Part shown: positions 28,345 through 36,557 of the stretch, in pieces
How positions within the stretch are numbered: position 1 is the first letter of the stretch
Layout of the letters: each line of letters begins with the position of its first letter
From: Saliterribacillus persicus
GTDB taxonomy: Bacteria; Bacillota; Bacilli; Bacillales; Amphibacillaceae
Length of the DNA: 64,000 nt
NCBI RefSeq assembly: GCF_003337485.1
Contig: NZ_QPJJ01000004.1
Location: forward strand, 62,001-126,000
Direction of reading: 5' to 3'
Position numbers and translations under genes: made by a program
Notes under the pieces: generated by a model
Database searches by the model: none
What the model was told of the DNA's origin: nothing
The model's input: the letters and a program-made list of their open reading frames with translations, nothing else

Positions 28345-29183
28345 TTATTAAACTTGTAGAGTCATTGAAGAACCAGTACACAGTAACGTTGATATGTGAG
28401 TGCTTAGGATTGCCTAGAGCTACCTACTATCGTTGGATTCAAAAATCTTGGGAACCAACAGAGCTAGAACAACAAATCATTGATATATGTAAATCGCTAA
28501 AATACCGTGTTGGTCATCGTATGGTTAAGAAAATACTAAAAGAGGACTGCAGTATTCTTGTTAATCGAAATACAGTTCAAAGAATTATGCAAAAGTATAA
28601 TATCCAATGTCGAGTCAAGCCAAAGAGAAAATCGAAAATTGCTGGCGAGAGTAAGTGTATCGTTCCTAATTTACTTGAACAGAATTTTAAAGCAGACCGA
28701 CCAAACCAAAAGTGGGTCACTGATATTACCTATTTGCCTTTTGGGGATTCTATGATGTATTTATCGTCAATTATGGACCTGTACAATAACGAGATTATTG
28801 CTTATCGAGTAGGCAATACCCAAGAGGTAGAGCTCGTATTAGAAACATTGAAAGAAGCATGTAATGGGCGGGAAACTAAGGGACTGATTCTTCACAGTGA
28901 CCAGGGATCGCAATACACATCGTATGCTTTTCAAGAGTTAGCTGAAGAAAAAGGCATTATCACAAGCATGTCCCGCAAAGGCAATTGCTTTGATAATGCC
29001 GTCATTGAATCCTTCCACTCCACCATAAAGTCGGAAGAATTCTACACACACCAGAAGGCGCGTCTTACAAACTCTATTGTACTAGAAAAAGTGGAATCTT
29101 ACATGTATTATTACAACTATATACGACCCTTTTCAAAATTAAACTGCCTTTCCCCTGTTCAATTCAGGGCAAAGGCAGCATAA
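28329..29183 (+). CDS. IS3-family transposase OrfB (DDE integrase domain)
   Basis: 284 residues as an open frame from TTG 28329; probably made mainly as the OrfAB fusion. The HTH_21 domain (KSLKYRVGHRMVKKILKE) precedes the rve core, with the DDE residues in WVTDITYLP, LHSDQGSQYTS and NAVIESFHSTIKSE. The frame is intact to the stop 36 bp before the right end of the element, so this copy looks functional. Confidence 0.93.
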   Translation: MEPEIVIKLVESLKNQYTVTLICECLGLPRATYYRWIQKSWEPTELEQQIIDICKSLKYRVGHRMVKKILKEDCSILVNRNTVQRIMQKYNIQCRVKPKRKSKIAGESKCIVPNLLEQNFKADRPNQKWVTDITYLPFGDSMMYLSSIMDLYNNEIIAYRVGNTQEVELVLETLKEACNGRETKGLILHSDQGSQYTSYAFQELAEEKGIITSMSRKGNCFDNAVIESFHSTIKSEEFYTHQKARLTNSIVLEKVESYMYYYNYIRPFSKLNCLSPVQFRAKAA

Positions 29184-29225
29184 GTGCTTTTTCTTGTCTC
29201 ATATTACTAGGTCAGTTCAAATTTA

Positions 29226-29246
29226 TCCGCTAGCTTTCTTTCTGTT
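29226..29246 (-). repeat. Right arm of the IS-split terminator hairpin
   Basis: Exact reverse complement of 27908-27928. It overlaps the last codons and the stop of the ytzI-like gene, so before insertion the convergent genes shared one bidirectional hairpin. Confidence 0.9.
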
Positions 29247-29391
29247 CTTCTCTATTATAGGTATCCTCATGTTCTTCTTCTGGTAACGGATCAACGGTTT
29301 GCTTATATGCATAACCTTTATTTAAAGTCATAATGGACAAACCTAATACTGCAACAACAATCATAATACAAACAACAATTACAACCCACAT
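29230..29391 (-). CDS. ytzI: Small membrane protein, YtzI-like
   Basis: 53 residues. One N-terminal membrane helix (MWVVIVVCIMIVVAVLGL), then LNKGYAYKQTVDPLP and an acidic tail ending EEQKES. The A/GYxYKxTVDPLP block is what I recognise from Bacillus YtzI-type proteins of unknown function. ATG 29391 has AAGGAG 7 nt upstream. The stop lies inside the right hairpin arm next to the IS. Symbol by memory, moderate certainty. Confidence 0.7.
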   Translation of the reverse strand: MWVVIVVCIMIVVAVLGLSIMTLNKGYAYKQTVDPLPEEEHEDTYNREEQKES

Positions 29392-29476
29392 ACCCATACT
29401 CCTTATACTTTTTATTCCCTCGCTAACTTCCTATATAAGCTTCGCTTTCAAGTATAACACGTTCAAATTAAATAGT

Positions 29477-29494
29477 ATGTGAAATGTTTCACAA
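29477..29494. promoter_or_regulatory. Overlapping Rex-like and Fnr-like operator of the adhE locus
   Basis: ATGTGAA-ATGT-TTCACAA matches the Rex consensus TTGTGAA-N4-TTCACAA at 13 of 14, and its core TGTGA-N6-TCACA (29478-29493) is a perfect Fnr/CRP-type palindrome. Sequence alone cannot say which protein uses it. Confidence 0.6.
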
Positions 29495-29515
29495 TTACGT
29501 CACAATTTACATATT

Positions 29516-29530
29516 TTGCAAGCGCTATCA
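29516..29530 (+). promoter_or_regulatory. cre site (CcpA) upstream of the adhE locus
   Basis: TTGCAAGCGCTATCA fits the catabolite-responsive element consensus WTGNAANCGNWNNCW at every position. It lies 22 bp downstream of the Rex/Fnr-like palindrome and 42 bp before the small ORF. Confidence 0.65.
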
Positions 29531-29571
29531 GATGTTATTCTCTAATTAGATAACAAGAAGGGGTGAAAAAA

Positions 29572-29811
29572 ATGATCTTTTATCAATGGAAAAACTTTCA
29601 ATCAGACACAGACGTGTACACACAAGCAATCTTTGAGAAAGAGGTCGGTGATGAATTCGAGGCAATGATGTATGAGGCTAACTCAACTATCCCAAAATGG
29701 ATTTGGACAAAGCACTTTGTCATACAGTTAAAATCAAACGCTCGTATGTACCAAGATATTTCCTTTGTCAAGATCCCCCGAAATCCACAAGATATTGTTT
29801 TGAAAGTTTAA
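29572..29811 (+). CDS. Small hypothetical protein upstream of adhE
   Basis: 79 residues from ATG 29572 with AAGGGGTG 6 nt upstream. Soluble, no membrane segment, rich in aromatic residues (YQWKNFQ, PKWIWTKHF). I do not recognise a family. It lies between the Rex/Fnr/cre sites and adhE, 52 bp before adhE on the same strand, so the two are probably co-transcribed and co-regulated with fermentation. Confidence 0.65.
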   Translation: MIFYQWKNFQSDTDVYTQAIFEKEVGDEFEAMMYEANSTIPKWIWTKHFVIQLKSNARMYQDISFVKIPRNPQDIVLKV

Positions 29812-29863
29812 TTTTTTTATTAAGTTATGCTCAATATTTCACAAAATAATAGGAGGTAATAAA

Positions 29864-32470
29864 ATGGTTACTAAAATGAATAAAAAGGAAGAAAAACAAC
29901 CATCTGTTCAAGAAGCAATTGATCAATTAGTATCAAATGCCCAAACTGCTTTAAAAGAAATGAAAAAATTAGATCAAGAACAAGTAGATGCTATTGTAAA
30001 AGAAATGGCGTTAGCTGGATTAGATCAACATATGCAATTAGCAAAATTAGCTGTTGAGGAAACTGGTAGAGGTGTTTACGAGGATAAAATAATTAAGAAT
30101 ATTTTTTCAACAGAATACATTTATCATAATGTTAAATATGATAAAACAATCGGTGTTATTAATGAAAATCCACACGATAATGTAGTAGAAATTGCTGAAC
30201 CAATTGGTGTTATTGCCGGAGTAACTCCTGTAACTAATCCAACATCTACAACAATGTTTAAAGCAATTATTTCTATAAAAACAGGAAATCCAATTATATT
30301 TGCTTTCCATCCTTCAGCACAAAAAAGTAGTTCAACTGCAGCAACTGTGTTATATAATGCAGCAGTAAAGGCTGGAGCACCTGAACATTGTATACAATTT
30401 GTTGCCGTTCCTTCTTTAGAAGCAACACAAACGTTAATGAAGCATGACGGAGTAGCTCTTATTTTAGCAACTGGTGGCGCAGGCATGGTGAAATCAGCTT
30501 ATAGCTCAGGAAAACCTGCTTTAGGTGTTGGACCAGGAAACGTACCATGTTATATCGAAAAAACTGCTAATCTTAAACGTTCTGTAAATGACTTAATTTT
30601 ATCTAAAACATTTGATAATGGCATGATTTGTGCATCTGAACAAGCTGTTATTATCGATAAAGAAATTTACGACACCGTAAAACAAGAAATGATCGACAAT
30701 AGCTGTTACTTCTTAAATAAAGAAGAAAAAGCTAAAGTAGAAAAACTGGTTATCAATGAAAACACTTGTGCAGTTAATCCTTCCATTGTTGGGATGAAAC
30801 CAGTAAAAATCGCAGAAATGGCAGGCGTGAAAGTCCCTGAAGATACAAAAATTCTTGTTGCTGAACTAACCGGAGTCGGTCCTGATCATCCACTTTCTCG
30901 CGAAAAATTAAGCCCTGTGCTAGCTTGTTATAAAGTAAACAATGCAGAAGAAGGCTTGACTCGCGCTGAGGAAATGCTTGAATTTGGTGGCCTAGGTCAC
31001 TCTGCTGTAATTCACTCTGAAGACCAAAAAGTAATTGATCAATTTGGTCGCAGGATGAAAGCAGGTAGATTAATCGTAAATGCTCCTTCTTCTCAAGGTG
31101 CAATTGGTGATATTTATAACGCCTACCTCCCTTCTCTAACACTAGGTTGTGGTTCATATGGTGGCAACTCTGTTTCTACTAACGTAGGCGCGGTGCATTT
31201 AATCAATGTTAAAAAAATGGCGAAGAGGAATGTCAATATGCAATGGTTTAAGGTTCCACCAAAAATTTATTTCGAGAAAAATTCTGTTCAATATCTTGCT
31301 AAAATGCCAAAAATCTCTAAGGCATTTATCGTAACTGACCCAATGATGGTGAAATTAGGTTATGTAGATAAGGTATTATACTATCTTCGCAAGCGTGCAG
31401 ACTATGTTCACTGTGAAATTTTCTCTGAGGTAGAACCAGACCCATCTAAAGAAACAGTAATGCGCGGGGCTGAAGAAATGAGAAAGTTCCAACCAGACGT
31501 TATTATTTCTCTTGGCGGGGGATCTGCAATGGATGCCGCGAAAGGAATGTGGTTATTCTATGAAAATCCTGAAACTGATTTTAATGGAATAAAACAAAAA
31601 TTCCTAGATATTAGAAAACGTGTTTACAAATATCCTGATTTAGGCACTAAAGCGCAATTTGTTGCAATTCCAACAACATCTGGTACAGGATCTGAAGTAA
31701 CATCATTCTCTGTTATTACCGATAAAGAAAATAACATTAAGTATCCTTTAGCAGATTATGCATTAACACCAGACGTGGCTATCATTGATCCACAATTTGT
31801 AATGACAGTTCCACCAGCAGTTACTGCAGATACTGGAATGGACGTTTTAACACACGCTATCGAAGCTTATGTTTCTAACATGGCAAATGATTATACAGAT
31901 GGACTTGCGATGAAAGCAATTCAACTTGTGTTTGAATATTTACCACTTGCTTATAAAGATGGTAGTAACGAAAAGGCCCGTGAAAAAATGCATAACGCTT
32001 CTACAATAGCAGGTATGGCTTTTGCTAATGCATTTTTAGGAATTAATCACAGTCTAGCGCACAAATTAGGAGCAGAATTCCATATTGCTCATGGTCGTTC
32101 AAACGCAATCCTAATGCCACATGTTATTAGATACAATGCTACCAAACCTAAAAAGTTTGCTGCATTTCCTAAATACGAATCTTTCATTGCTGATCAACGC
32201 TACGCAGAAATCGCTAAAGTACTTGGCTTGCCAGCTCGTACAACCGAAGAAGGCGTAGAAAGCTTAGTTCAAGCAATTATTAAACTAGCACGTGAGCTAA
32301 ACATACCGATGAGTATTGAAGCAAATGGTGTGAAGAAAGAAGATTTCGAAAGAGAAGTGGATCGTTTAGCTGATCGCGCATTTGAAGACCAATGTACACC
32401 AGCAAATCCGAAGCTTCCTTTAGTTACAGAGTTAGCTGAAGTGTATCGCCAAGCTTTTAAAGGAGTATAA
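29864..32470 (+). CDS. adhE: Bifunctional acetaldehyde-CoA/alcohol dehydrogenase
   Basis: 868 residues, full length. The N-terminal aldehyde dehydrogenase half carries the thioester Cys C256 in DNGMICASEQ; the C-terminal iron alcohol dehydrogenase half contains SLGGGSAMDAAKGMW, GMDVLTHAIEAYVS and NHSLAHKLGAEFHIAHG. It reduces acetyl-CoA to ethanol with two NADH, pairing with PflB to keep redox balance in anaerobic growth, and probably forms spirosomes. AGGAGGT lies 7 nt before the ATG. A terminator follows. Confidence 0.97.
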   Translation: MVTKMNKKEEKQPSVQEAIDQLVSNAQTALKEMKKLDQEQVDAIVKEMALAGLDQHMQLAKLAVEETGRGVYEDKIIKNIFSTEYIYHNVKYDKTIGVINENPHDNVVEIAEPIGVIAGVTPVTNPTSTTMFKAIISIKTGNPIIFAFHPSAQKSSSTAATVLYNAAVKAGAPEHCIQFVAVPSLEATQTLMKHDGVALILATGGAGMVKSAYSSGKPALGVGPGNVPCYIEKTANLKRSVNDLILSKTFDNGMICASEQAVIIDKEIYDTVKQEMIDNSCYFLNKEEKAKVEKLVINENTCAVNPSIVGMKPVKIAEMAGVKVPEDTKILVAELTGVGPDHPLSREKLSPVLACYKVNNAEEGLTRAEEMLEFGGLGHSAVIHSEDQKVIDQFGRRMKAGRLIVNAPSSQGAIGDIYNAYLPSLTLGCGSYGGNSVSTNVGAVHLINVKKMAKRNVNMQWFKVPPKIYFEKNSVQYLAKMPKISKAFIVTDPMMVKLGYVDKVLYYLRKRADYVHCEIFSEVEPDPSKETVMRGAEEMRKFQPDVIISLGGGSAMDAAKGMWLFYENPETDFNGIKQKFLDIRKRVYKYPDLGTKAQFVAIPTTSGTGSEVTSFSVITDKENNIKYPLADYALTPDVAIIDPQFVMTVPPAVTADTGMDVLTHAIEAYVSNMANDYTDGLAMKAIQLVFEYLPLAYKDGSNEKAREKMHNASTIAGMAFANAFLGINHSLAHKLGAEFHIAHGRSNAILMPHVIRYNATKPKKFAAFPKYESFIADQRYAEIAKVLGLPARTTEEGVESLVQAIIKLARELNIPMSIEANGVKKEDFEREVDRLADRAFEDQCTPANPKLPLVTELAEVYRQAFKGV

Positions 32471-32504
32471 GCTCCTTTAAATTATATCTCCCCTTATCGA
32501 GAAG

Positions 32505-32535
32505 CCCTTTTGCAATAAATTGCAAAAGGGTTTTT
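32505..32535 (+). terminator. Terminator after adhE
   Basis: CCCTTTTGCA/TGCAAAAGGG stem, 6-nt loop, then five T, 35 bp past the stop. Confidence 0.92.
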
Positions 32536-32588
32536 CATTTTCACTTTTGTGGAAAGATATTAATAGAAAATAAGGAGGAGATTTTTAA

Positions 32589-33389
32589 ATGACTCTATTC
32601 GAAAAACAAGCATTAAAAAATGAACATGTCTTAATTACAGGTGCCACTGGCGGCATTGGTTATGAGACTGCAATATTGTTAAGTAAGATGGGAGCAAAAG
32701 TGACAATTACAGGCAGGAATACTGGAAAACTACAAGCGTTAGAAAGCAAGCTATACGAAAACAATAAAAATGCGGAAGTCTTTTTGTTTCCTGCTGATTT
32801 AGCTGTTCAAACCGAATTAGAAGCCCTTATTAAAGAAGCAACTAATAAATTTGGCGAGATATCTCTACTCGTTAATTCTGCAGGAATTATGGGCGGTGAT
32901 CTTGTAGAGGATATGGATGCGGAGACTTTAGAAAAGGTAATGCACCTTAATTATACCGTACCAGTAATGCTCTCAAAAAAAGTTTATAAGGATATGAAGA
33001 AAAATAAGCGTGGTGCAATTGTGAATGTTTCTTCACTATCAGGCCTCAGAGGTACTTATGGAGGCACAGCATATTGCGGCTCTAAATTTGCGTTGATCGG
33101 CTTTACTCAAAGCTTTGCACTTGAGGCTATTGAAAACGGAGTACGTGTAAATGCTGTATGTCCAGGATTTGTAGATACAGAGATGGGAAGAACTGCGATT
33201 GCAAATAAAGGAAAAAGATCTGGCAATAGCTTCGAAGAACAATTAACAATTGTAAACGAAGGGCTCCCTTCTAGCCGAATTACAGAGCCTGAAGAAGTAG
33301 CAAATACAATTGCTTTCTTATTAACAGAAGCAGCAGGTAATATCATTGGTGAGTCCGTGAAAATTTCTGGGGGCGCGGTTATGCGATAA
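32589..33389 (+). CDS. Short-chain dehydrogenase/reductase
   Basis: 266-residue classical SDR. Cofactor motif TGATGGIG (residues 18-25), NSAG structural motif, catalytic Ser (NVSSLSG) and the YxxxK pair in YCGSK. It resembles FabG/3-ketoacyl reductase-type enzymes, but the substrate is not predictable. GGAGG precedes the ATG. It stands alone after adhE with its own 3' hairpin. Confidence 0.88.
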   Translation: MTLFEKQALKNEHVLITGATGGIGYETAILLSKMGAKVTITGRNTGKLQALESKLYENNKNAEVFLFPADLAVQTELEALIKEATNKFGEISLLVNSAGIMGGDLVEDMDAETLEKVMHLNYTVPVMLSKKVYKDMKKNKRGAIVNVSSLSGLRGTYGGTAYCGSKFALIGFTQSFALEAIENGVRVNAVCPGFVDTEMGRTAIANKGKRSGNSFEEQLTIVNEGLPSSRITEPEEVANTIAFLLTEAAGNIIGESVKISGGAVMR

Positions 33390-33417
33390 CTGCTACACTA
33401 AACAAATTACCACCTCT

Positions 33418-33456
33418 AATAGGCGAAGCTACATGATGGTAGCCTCGCCTATTTTT
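33418..33456. terminator. Terminator between the SDR gene and the AAC(3)-like gene
   Basis: 15-bp stem starting AATAGGCGA (one mismatch) with loop ATGATG and T tract; it overlaps the end of the converging minus-strand gene. Confidence 0.8.
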
Positions 33457-34249
33457 CTACTCTATCTAAAAGCCATTTCTCCGCAAAATCAACCGCTAGG
33501 CGAAATGGGATGAGCCGAGCAGTAGCTGAACCTATATTCCCTACTTTAATTTCATATTCTTTTTCCAAGTCCTCCCCGATCTCTTCAAATAACTCTTCAT
33601 GAAAATCAAGTTCAAGGTAGCTAACCCACTTTCTTTTTCCTTTAATAAAGATTGGGGCCTCTTTTTCTTCTACTTTATAACTGTTTATACGATATTCAGC
33701 TAGGTGGAAAGCTGTGCAGCTATCATAACCTGTCCCAATCATAAGAATCGAAGCATTTCTTTTGTAAAGTTTATCGAGAGGAGAATTTGGTCCTAAGCTA
33801 TATGTTAGCGGTTGTTGTGTTAATTCTTCCTTATTTGCACCCCATGCCGCAAAAGAATAGTTAGGATGTGAACTCCTTTGTACATCTGGATATTGGCGAA
33901 ATATTTCTGCTACCTGCCCCATGCCAAATGTTGGTGTATAACTTGGGTGATAGGCTGGCATTTCTACTAACATCTCTGTCCACCAGTGTTCTGGAACAGC
34001 AGGATTTTCCCACTCACTTGGATCAGATAAATCTGCCGTTTGTGTCGGCATTACAATGTTGCCTTTGTCCCCAATAACTTCCATTAGTGCATGACAGACA
34101 CTAACGCCTCCGCCTACCACCCAACCAATGGAGGAAAGCGAAGAATGCACTAGAATATCCATTCCAGCGGTTACTCCTAACCTTTTCAAATCCAGCTTCA
34201 TCGAGGACGTGGTCCTTACCATTTTTGTCTTCTTAATAATATGTTCCAT
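33449..34249 (-). CDS. Aminoglycoside N(3)-acetyltransferase family protein (YokD-like)
   Basis: 266 residues with the family blocks LVHSSLSSIGWVVGG, GNIVMPTQT, PTFGMGQVAE, SSHPNYSFAAWG and SPLDKLYKRNASILMIG. The family transfers acetyl from acetyl-CoA to the 3-amino group of aminoglycosides; chromosomal Bacillus members such as YokD have unproven substrates. Aminoglycoside resistance cannot be assumed. AGGAAA-type site precedes ATG 34249. Confidence 0.85.
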   Translation of the reverse strand: MEHIIKKTKMVRTTSSMKLDLKRLGVTAGMDILVHSSLSSIGWVVGGGVSVCHALMEVIGDKGNIVMPTQTADLSDPSEWENPAVPEHWWTEMLVEMPAYHPSYTPTFGMGQVAEIFRQYPDVQRSSHPNYSFAAWGANKEELTQQPLTYSLGPNSPLDKLYKRNASILMIGTGYDSCTAFHLAEYRINSYKVEEKEAPIFIKGKRKWVSYLELDFHEELFEEIGEDLEKEYEIKVGNIGSATARLIPFRLAVDFAEKWLLDRVEK

Positions 34250-34266
34250 TTCTTTTCCTACCTATC

Positions 34267-34932
34267 TTATGAAATATTAACAAACGTCGTATCTTTTTGT
34301 TGTTCCACGTAATGAAGTGCTCTTGGATAATAATCTAGAACCGCTTCTACATAAAGGATGTCCCCGTAGCATGCTTCATAGGCTTCCGCTTCTTTTCGAA
34401 TACATGCATAAATACCCGTCGCTTTTAACTCCTGGTATTTTTTTTGCGAAAAGGAAATAGCTAATGATTTTGAATAAGTAGCATTACGATCCTTTACGTA
34501 GCTTATAAAGCCTTCCCCGAAATTATAGGATTGCAGTGCCAGTTTAATATCACCATCAGCCTTACCTAAGACGTGAACGAAATATTTCACACCCTGTTCA
34601 ATGGATAAAGAAGCATCCTTTATGCAACCCACTTCACCGCAATAGCTTTCAGAGGCCTGCATCGGATCATTTCCTCTCCCACCGGACTCTTGCATCATTA
34701 AAGCCATCACCACTGGCGTATACGCTTCCTTTTGATATTTCTTTAATTCTTGATAAAGCATATCTTCATATTCCAATACAGAATCAGAAAGTTTTTTCCC
34801 TGCCGGTTGCTCAACTTCTTGATTTAGACTTGTAATCCATACTAGTAATGCGATAGATATCGCTATGACACCCATTAATTTTAAACTATTTATCAAAGGT
34901 TTATATAATTTATTTCTTTTTATTTTTGTCAT
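34267..34932 (-). CDS. Membrane-anchored lysozyme-like peptidoglycan hydrolase
   Basis: 221 residues. One membrane anchor (about residues 16-33), then a lysozyme-like domain. The catalytic Glu is in ALMMQESGG, followed by DPMQASES, SIEQGVKYF and the sugar-binding ALQSYNFGEGF. This is the CwlT/YocA-type Lysozyme_like domain, found in conjugative elements and in chromosomes; no conjugation genes surround it here. Ends 17 bp before the AAC(3)-like gene and may share its transcript. Confidence 0.85.
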   Translation of the reverse strand: MTKIKRNKLYKPLINSLKLMGVIAISIALLVWITSLNQEVEQPAGKKLSDSVLEYEDMLYQELKKYQKEAYTPVVMALMMQESGGRGNDPMQASESYCGEVGCIKDASLSIEQGVKYFVHVLGKADGDIKLALQSYNFGEGFISYVKDRNATYSKSLAISFSQKKYQELKATGIYACIRKEAEAYEACYGDILYVEAVLDYYPRALHYVEQQKDTTFVNIS

Positions 34933-35076
34933 TTCTCTCCCTCAATCGGTCTCCGAGTTAATCACTATACACTTTTATCATAATACGATTGAGGAGAAGA
35001 AACAATCAACAGCTTACGCCCTAGCAAAAATATTCTTTAACCATATACTAAATAAAAAGAGAGGATGAATGCTATC

Positions 35077-35172
35077 ATGGAAAAAGTTAAACCGCGACGA
35101 AAAAGGCGCCCTATGAAAAAAAAGAAGCCTTGCAGCTGTAAGCAAGAAATAAAACGAATTAGGAAGGCCTAG
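35077..35172 (+). CDS. 31-residue very basic peptide with a CSC motif
   Basis: Reads MEKVKPRRKRRPMKKKKPCS then CKQEIKRIRKA; more than half Lys/Arg. GAGAGG lies 12 nt before the ATG (an in-frame ATG 12 bp earlier is too close to it). The stop codon sits in the loop of a terminator hairpin, so a short monocistronic transcript is likely. I do not recognise the family. Possibly a nucleic-acid-binding or structural peptide; weakly supported as a gene. Confidence 0.45.
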   Translation: MEKVKPRRKRRPMKKKKPCSCKQEIKRIRKA

Positions 35173-35183
35173 CCTTCCTTTTT
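35161..35183 (+). terminator. Terminator containing the stop codon of the basic peptide
   Basis: AGGAAGGC/GCCTTCCT stem with a 3-nt loop and five T; the TAG stop spans the loop. Confidence 0.8.
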
Positions 35184-35526
35184 AATTGAAAAATTGAATA
35201 GAGAGCTCAACAATAGAGGCAACAGCGGCGATAGCTAATATGAATATCAGCGGTAGAAATAAGCCACTGAAATATGTGAAACCAAAAAATAAGAAAGCTG
35301 AAATCCATATACCTAAGCACCAATGGCAGATAAGTAATTCAGCAATAAAATAACCGATACCGTCTCGTTTATAATAAATAACCTCTTCTACTGTGCCGTC
35401 CTCCTGAATCTGATCTTCACGAAGAATAAACGGCGCGCGTATAAACGCTGTAATTTTATCGTGTTGAATCAATCGTGTTAACCGAAAGGTAGCTAAAGCT
35501 AGCATTAAAAAATAAAAAAATGTCAT
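35182..35526 (-). CDS. DUF1360 family membrane protein
   Basis: 114 residues with an N-terminal hydrophobic segment and two C-terminal helices. The family hallmarks are ATFRLTRLIQHDKI, FIRAPF and CHWCLGIW (two Cys). DUF1360 proteins are common in spore-formers and some are spore-associated, but function is unknown. GAGGAGATG-type site precedes ATG 35526. Confidence 0.85.
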   Translation of the reverse strand: MTFFYFLMLALATFRLTRLIQHDKITAFIRAPFILREDQIQEDGTVEEVIYYKRDGIGYFIAELLICHWCLGIWISAFLFFGFTYFSGLFLPLIFILAIAAVASIVELSIQFFN

Positions 35527-35595
35527 TGTTTCATCTCCTCTTTCTATTTCATATGAAAAAATAGAAACAATGATACTTTTATAGAAGGAATTATT

Positions 35596-36528
35596 TTATT
35601 TCCACACTCCAACAATTTTACCAAAAATAGAGGCCAAGATCTGTTGGAAAAGCATGCCGATAACAACAGGAACTGCAACCGGAGGCGGGAAATATTGCAC
35701 TGCTATAACCGCTCCTGCACTGATATTCCTCATGCCTCCAGTGAAAATTAATGCTATTTTATCTTCTTTTGATCGTTTTGTAAGTTTCGCCACCAGCCAT
35801 GCTAGCAAATAACCACTAGCAGCTATCAAAAAAACAATGACAGCAATTCTTAAAAGCTTAGAATCAAAATTTTTCAAATAAGGAGCTACTGCAGCACTAT
35901 TGATCATAATAACAAGGGATAACGATATTTTGGAAAATGGTGCAAGCCTTGGACTCCATTTTTCGTGAATTTTTCCGTGTGTCCATTCATGCAAAATCAA
36001 ACCAAGAATAGAAGGAAGAACGATCATCCCTAGTAAACCTTTCATAATTGGCCATACTTCAAGTTCAACTGCTTGGCCAATAAAAATGGATAAAACACCT
36101 GGAACTATTAATGGAGATAATATCGTATCGACTAAAATAATGGACAAGGTAAGGGCTATATTACCTCTCACCATTGATACCCAGATAAAGCTTGTTATTC
36201 CTGTTGGGATCACCATCGCAAGAACAACTCCTGTCACCGTTAACGGATCATCAGGAAACGTAATTACACCAACGCCCCACGCCCAAAATGGCATCACGAT
36301 ATGCAAAAGAAATACAGCAATTACAATAGGGAAAGGATGCACCATTACACGATGGATCGCAATAAAATTAGAACTTAAGCTGCCTGCAAAGGTCATGAAG
36401 GCAAAAATCCATGGCACAAGGTAAGCAAGTGGGGCAAGTCCTTCGGCAAATATTACACCTATTATCACACTGCTTGGCGCAATAAATGGCATCATTTTCT
36501 GTAATGTTTTGTTCATTTTGTACAACAT
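35596..36528 (-). CDS. BASS-family sodium/organic-acid symporter (YocS-like)
   Basis: 310 residues, nine to ten membrane helices. The bile-acid:sodium symporter family motifs are GVVLAMVIPTGITSFIW and the cytoplasmic-loop end FTGGMRNISAGAVIAVQYFPPP. Relatives move bile acids, pantoate or other organic anions with Na+; the substrate here is unknown. GAGG is 7 nt upstream of ATG 36528. It follows the YlmA-like ATPase gene by 29 bp. Confidence 0.85.
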   Translation of the reverse strand: MLYKMNKTLQKMMPFIAPSSVIIGVIFAEGLAPLAYLVPWIFAFMTFAGSLSSNFIAIHRVMVHPFPIVIAVFLLHIVMPFWAWGVGVITFPDDPLTVTGVVLAMVIPTGITSFIWVSMVRGNIALTLSIILVDTILSPLIVPGVLSIFIGQAVELEVWPIMKGLLGMIVLPSILGLILHEWTHGKIHEKWSPRLAPFSKISLSLVIMINSAAVAPYLKNFDSKLLRIAVIVFLIAASGYLLAWLVAKLTKRSKEDKIALIFTGGMRNISAGAVIAVQYFPPPVAVPVVIGMLFQQILASIFGKIVGVWK

Positions 36529-36557
36529 TAAAACAACCTCTATTCTTTACCTCCCCC

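Larger units (their letters stand above)
27933..29219 (+). mobile_element. IS3-family insertion sequence, 1287 bp, intact
   Basis: Terminal inverted repeats: the left end begins TGAAGAGACCTA and the right end, reversed, TGAACTGACCTA; both continue into ATGAGACAA and AAAAAGCAC. The 3-bp target duplication AAT lies at 27930-27932 and 29220-29222. It encodes orfA and orfB with a frameshift signal between. It inserted into the loop of a hairpin. The element looks complete and potentially active. Confidence 0.93.

Noticed and set aside
30107-31157. Long antisense ORFs opposite adhE
   Set aside because: They mirror codon structure of adhE, have no ribosome binding sites and no family features.
34865-35068. 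67-codon plus-strand ORF over the lysozyme-like gene start
   Set aside because: Antisense to a signal-anchor region and no ribosome binding site.
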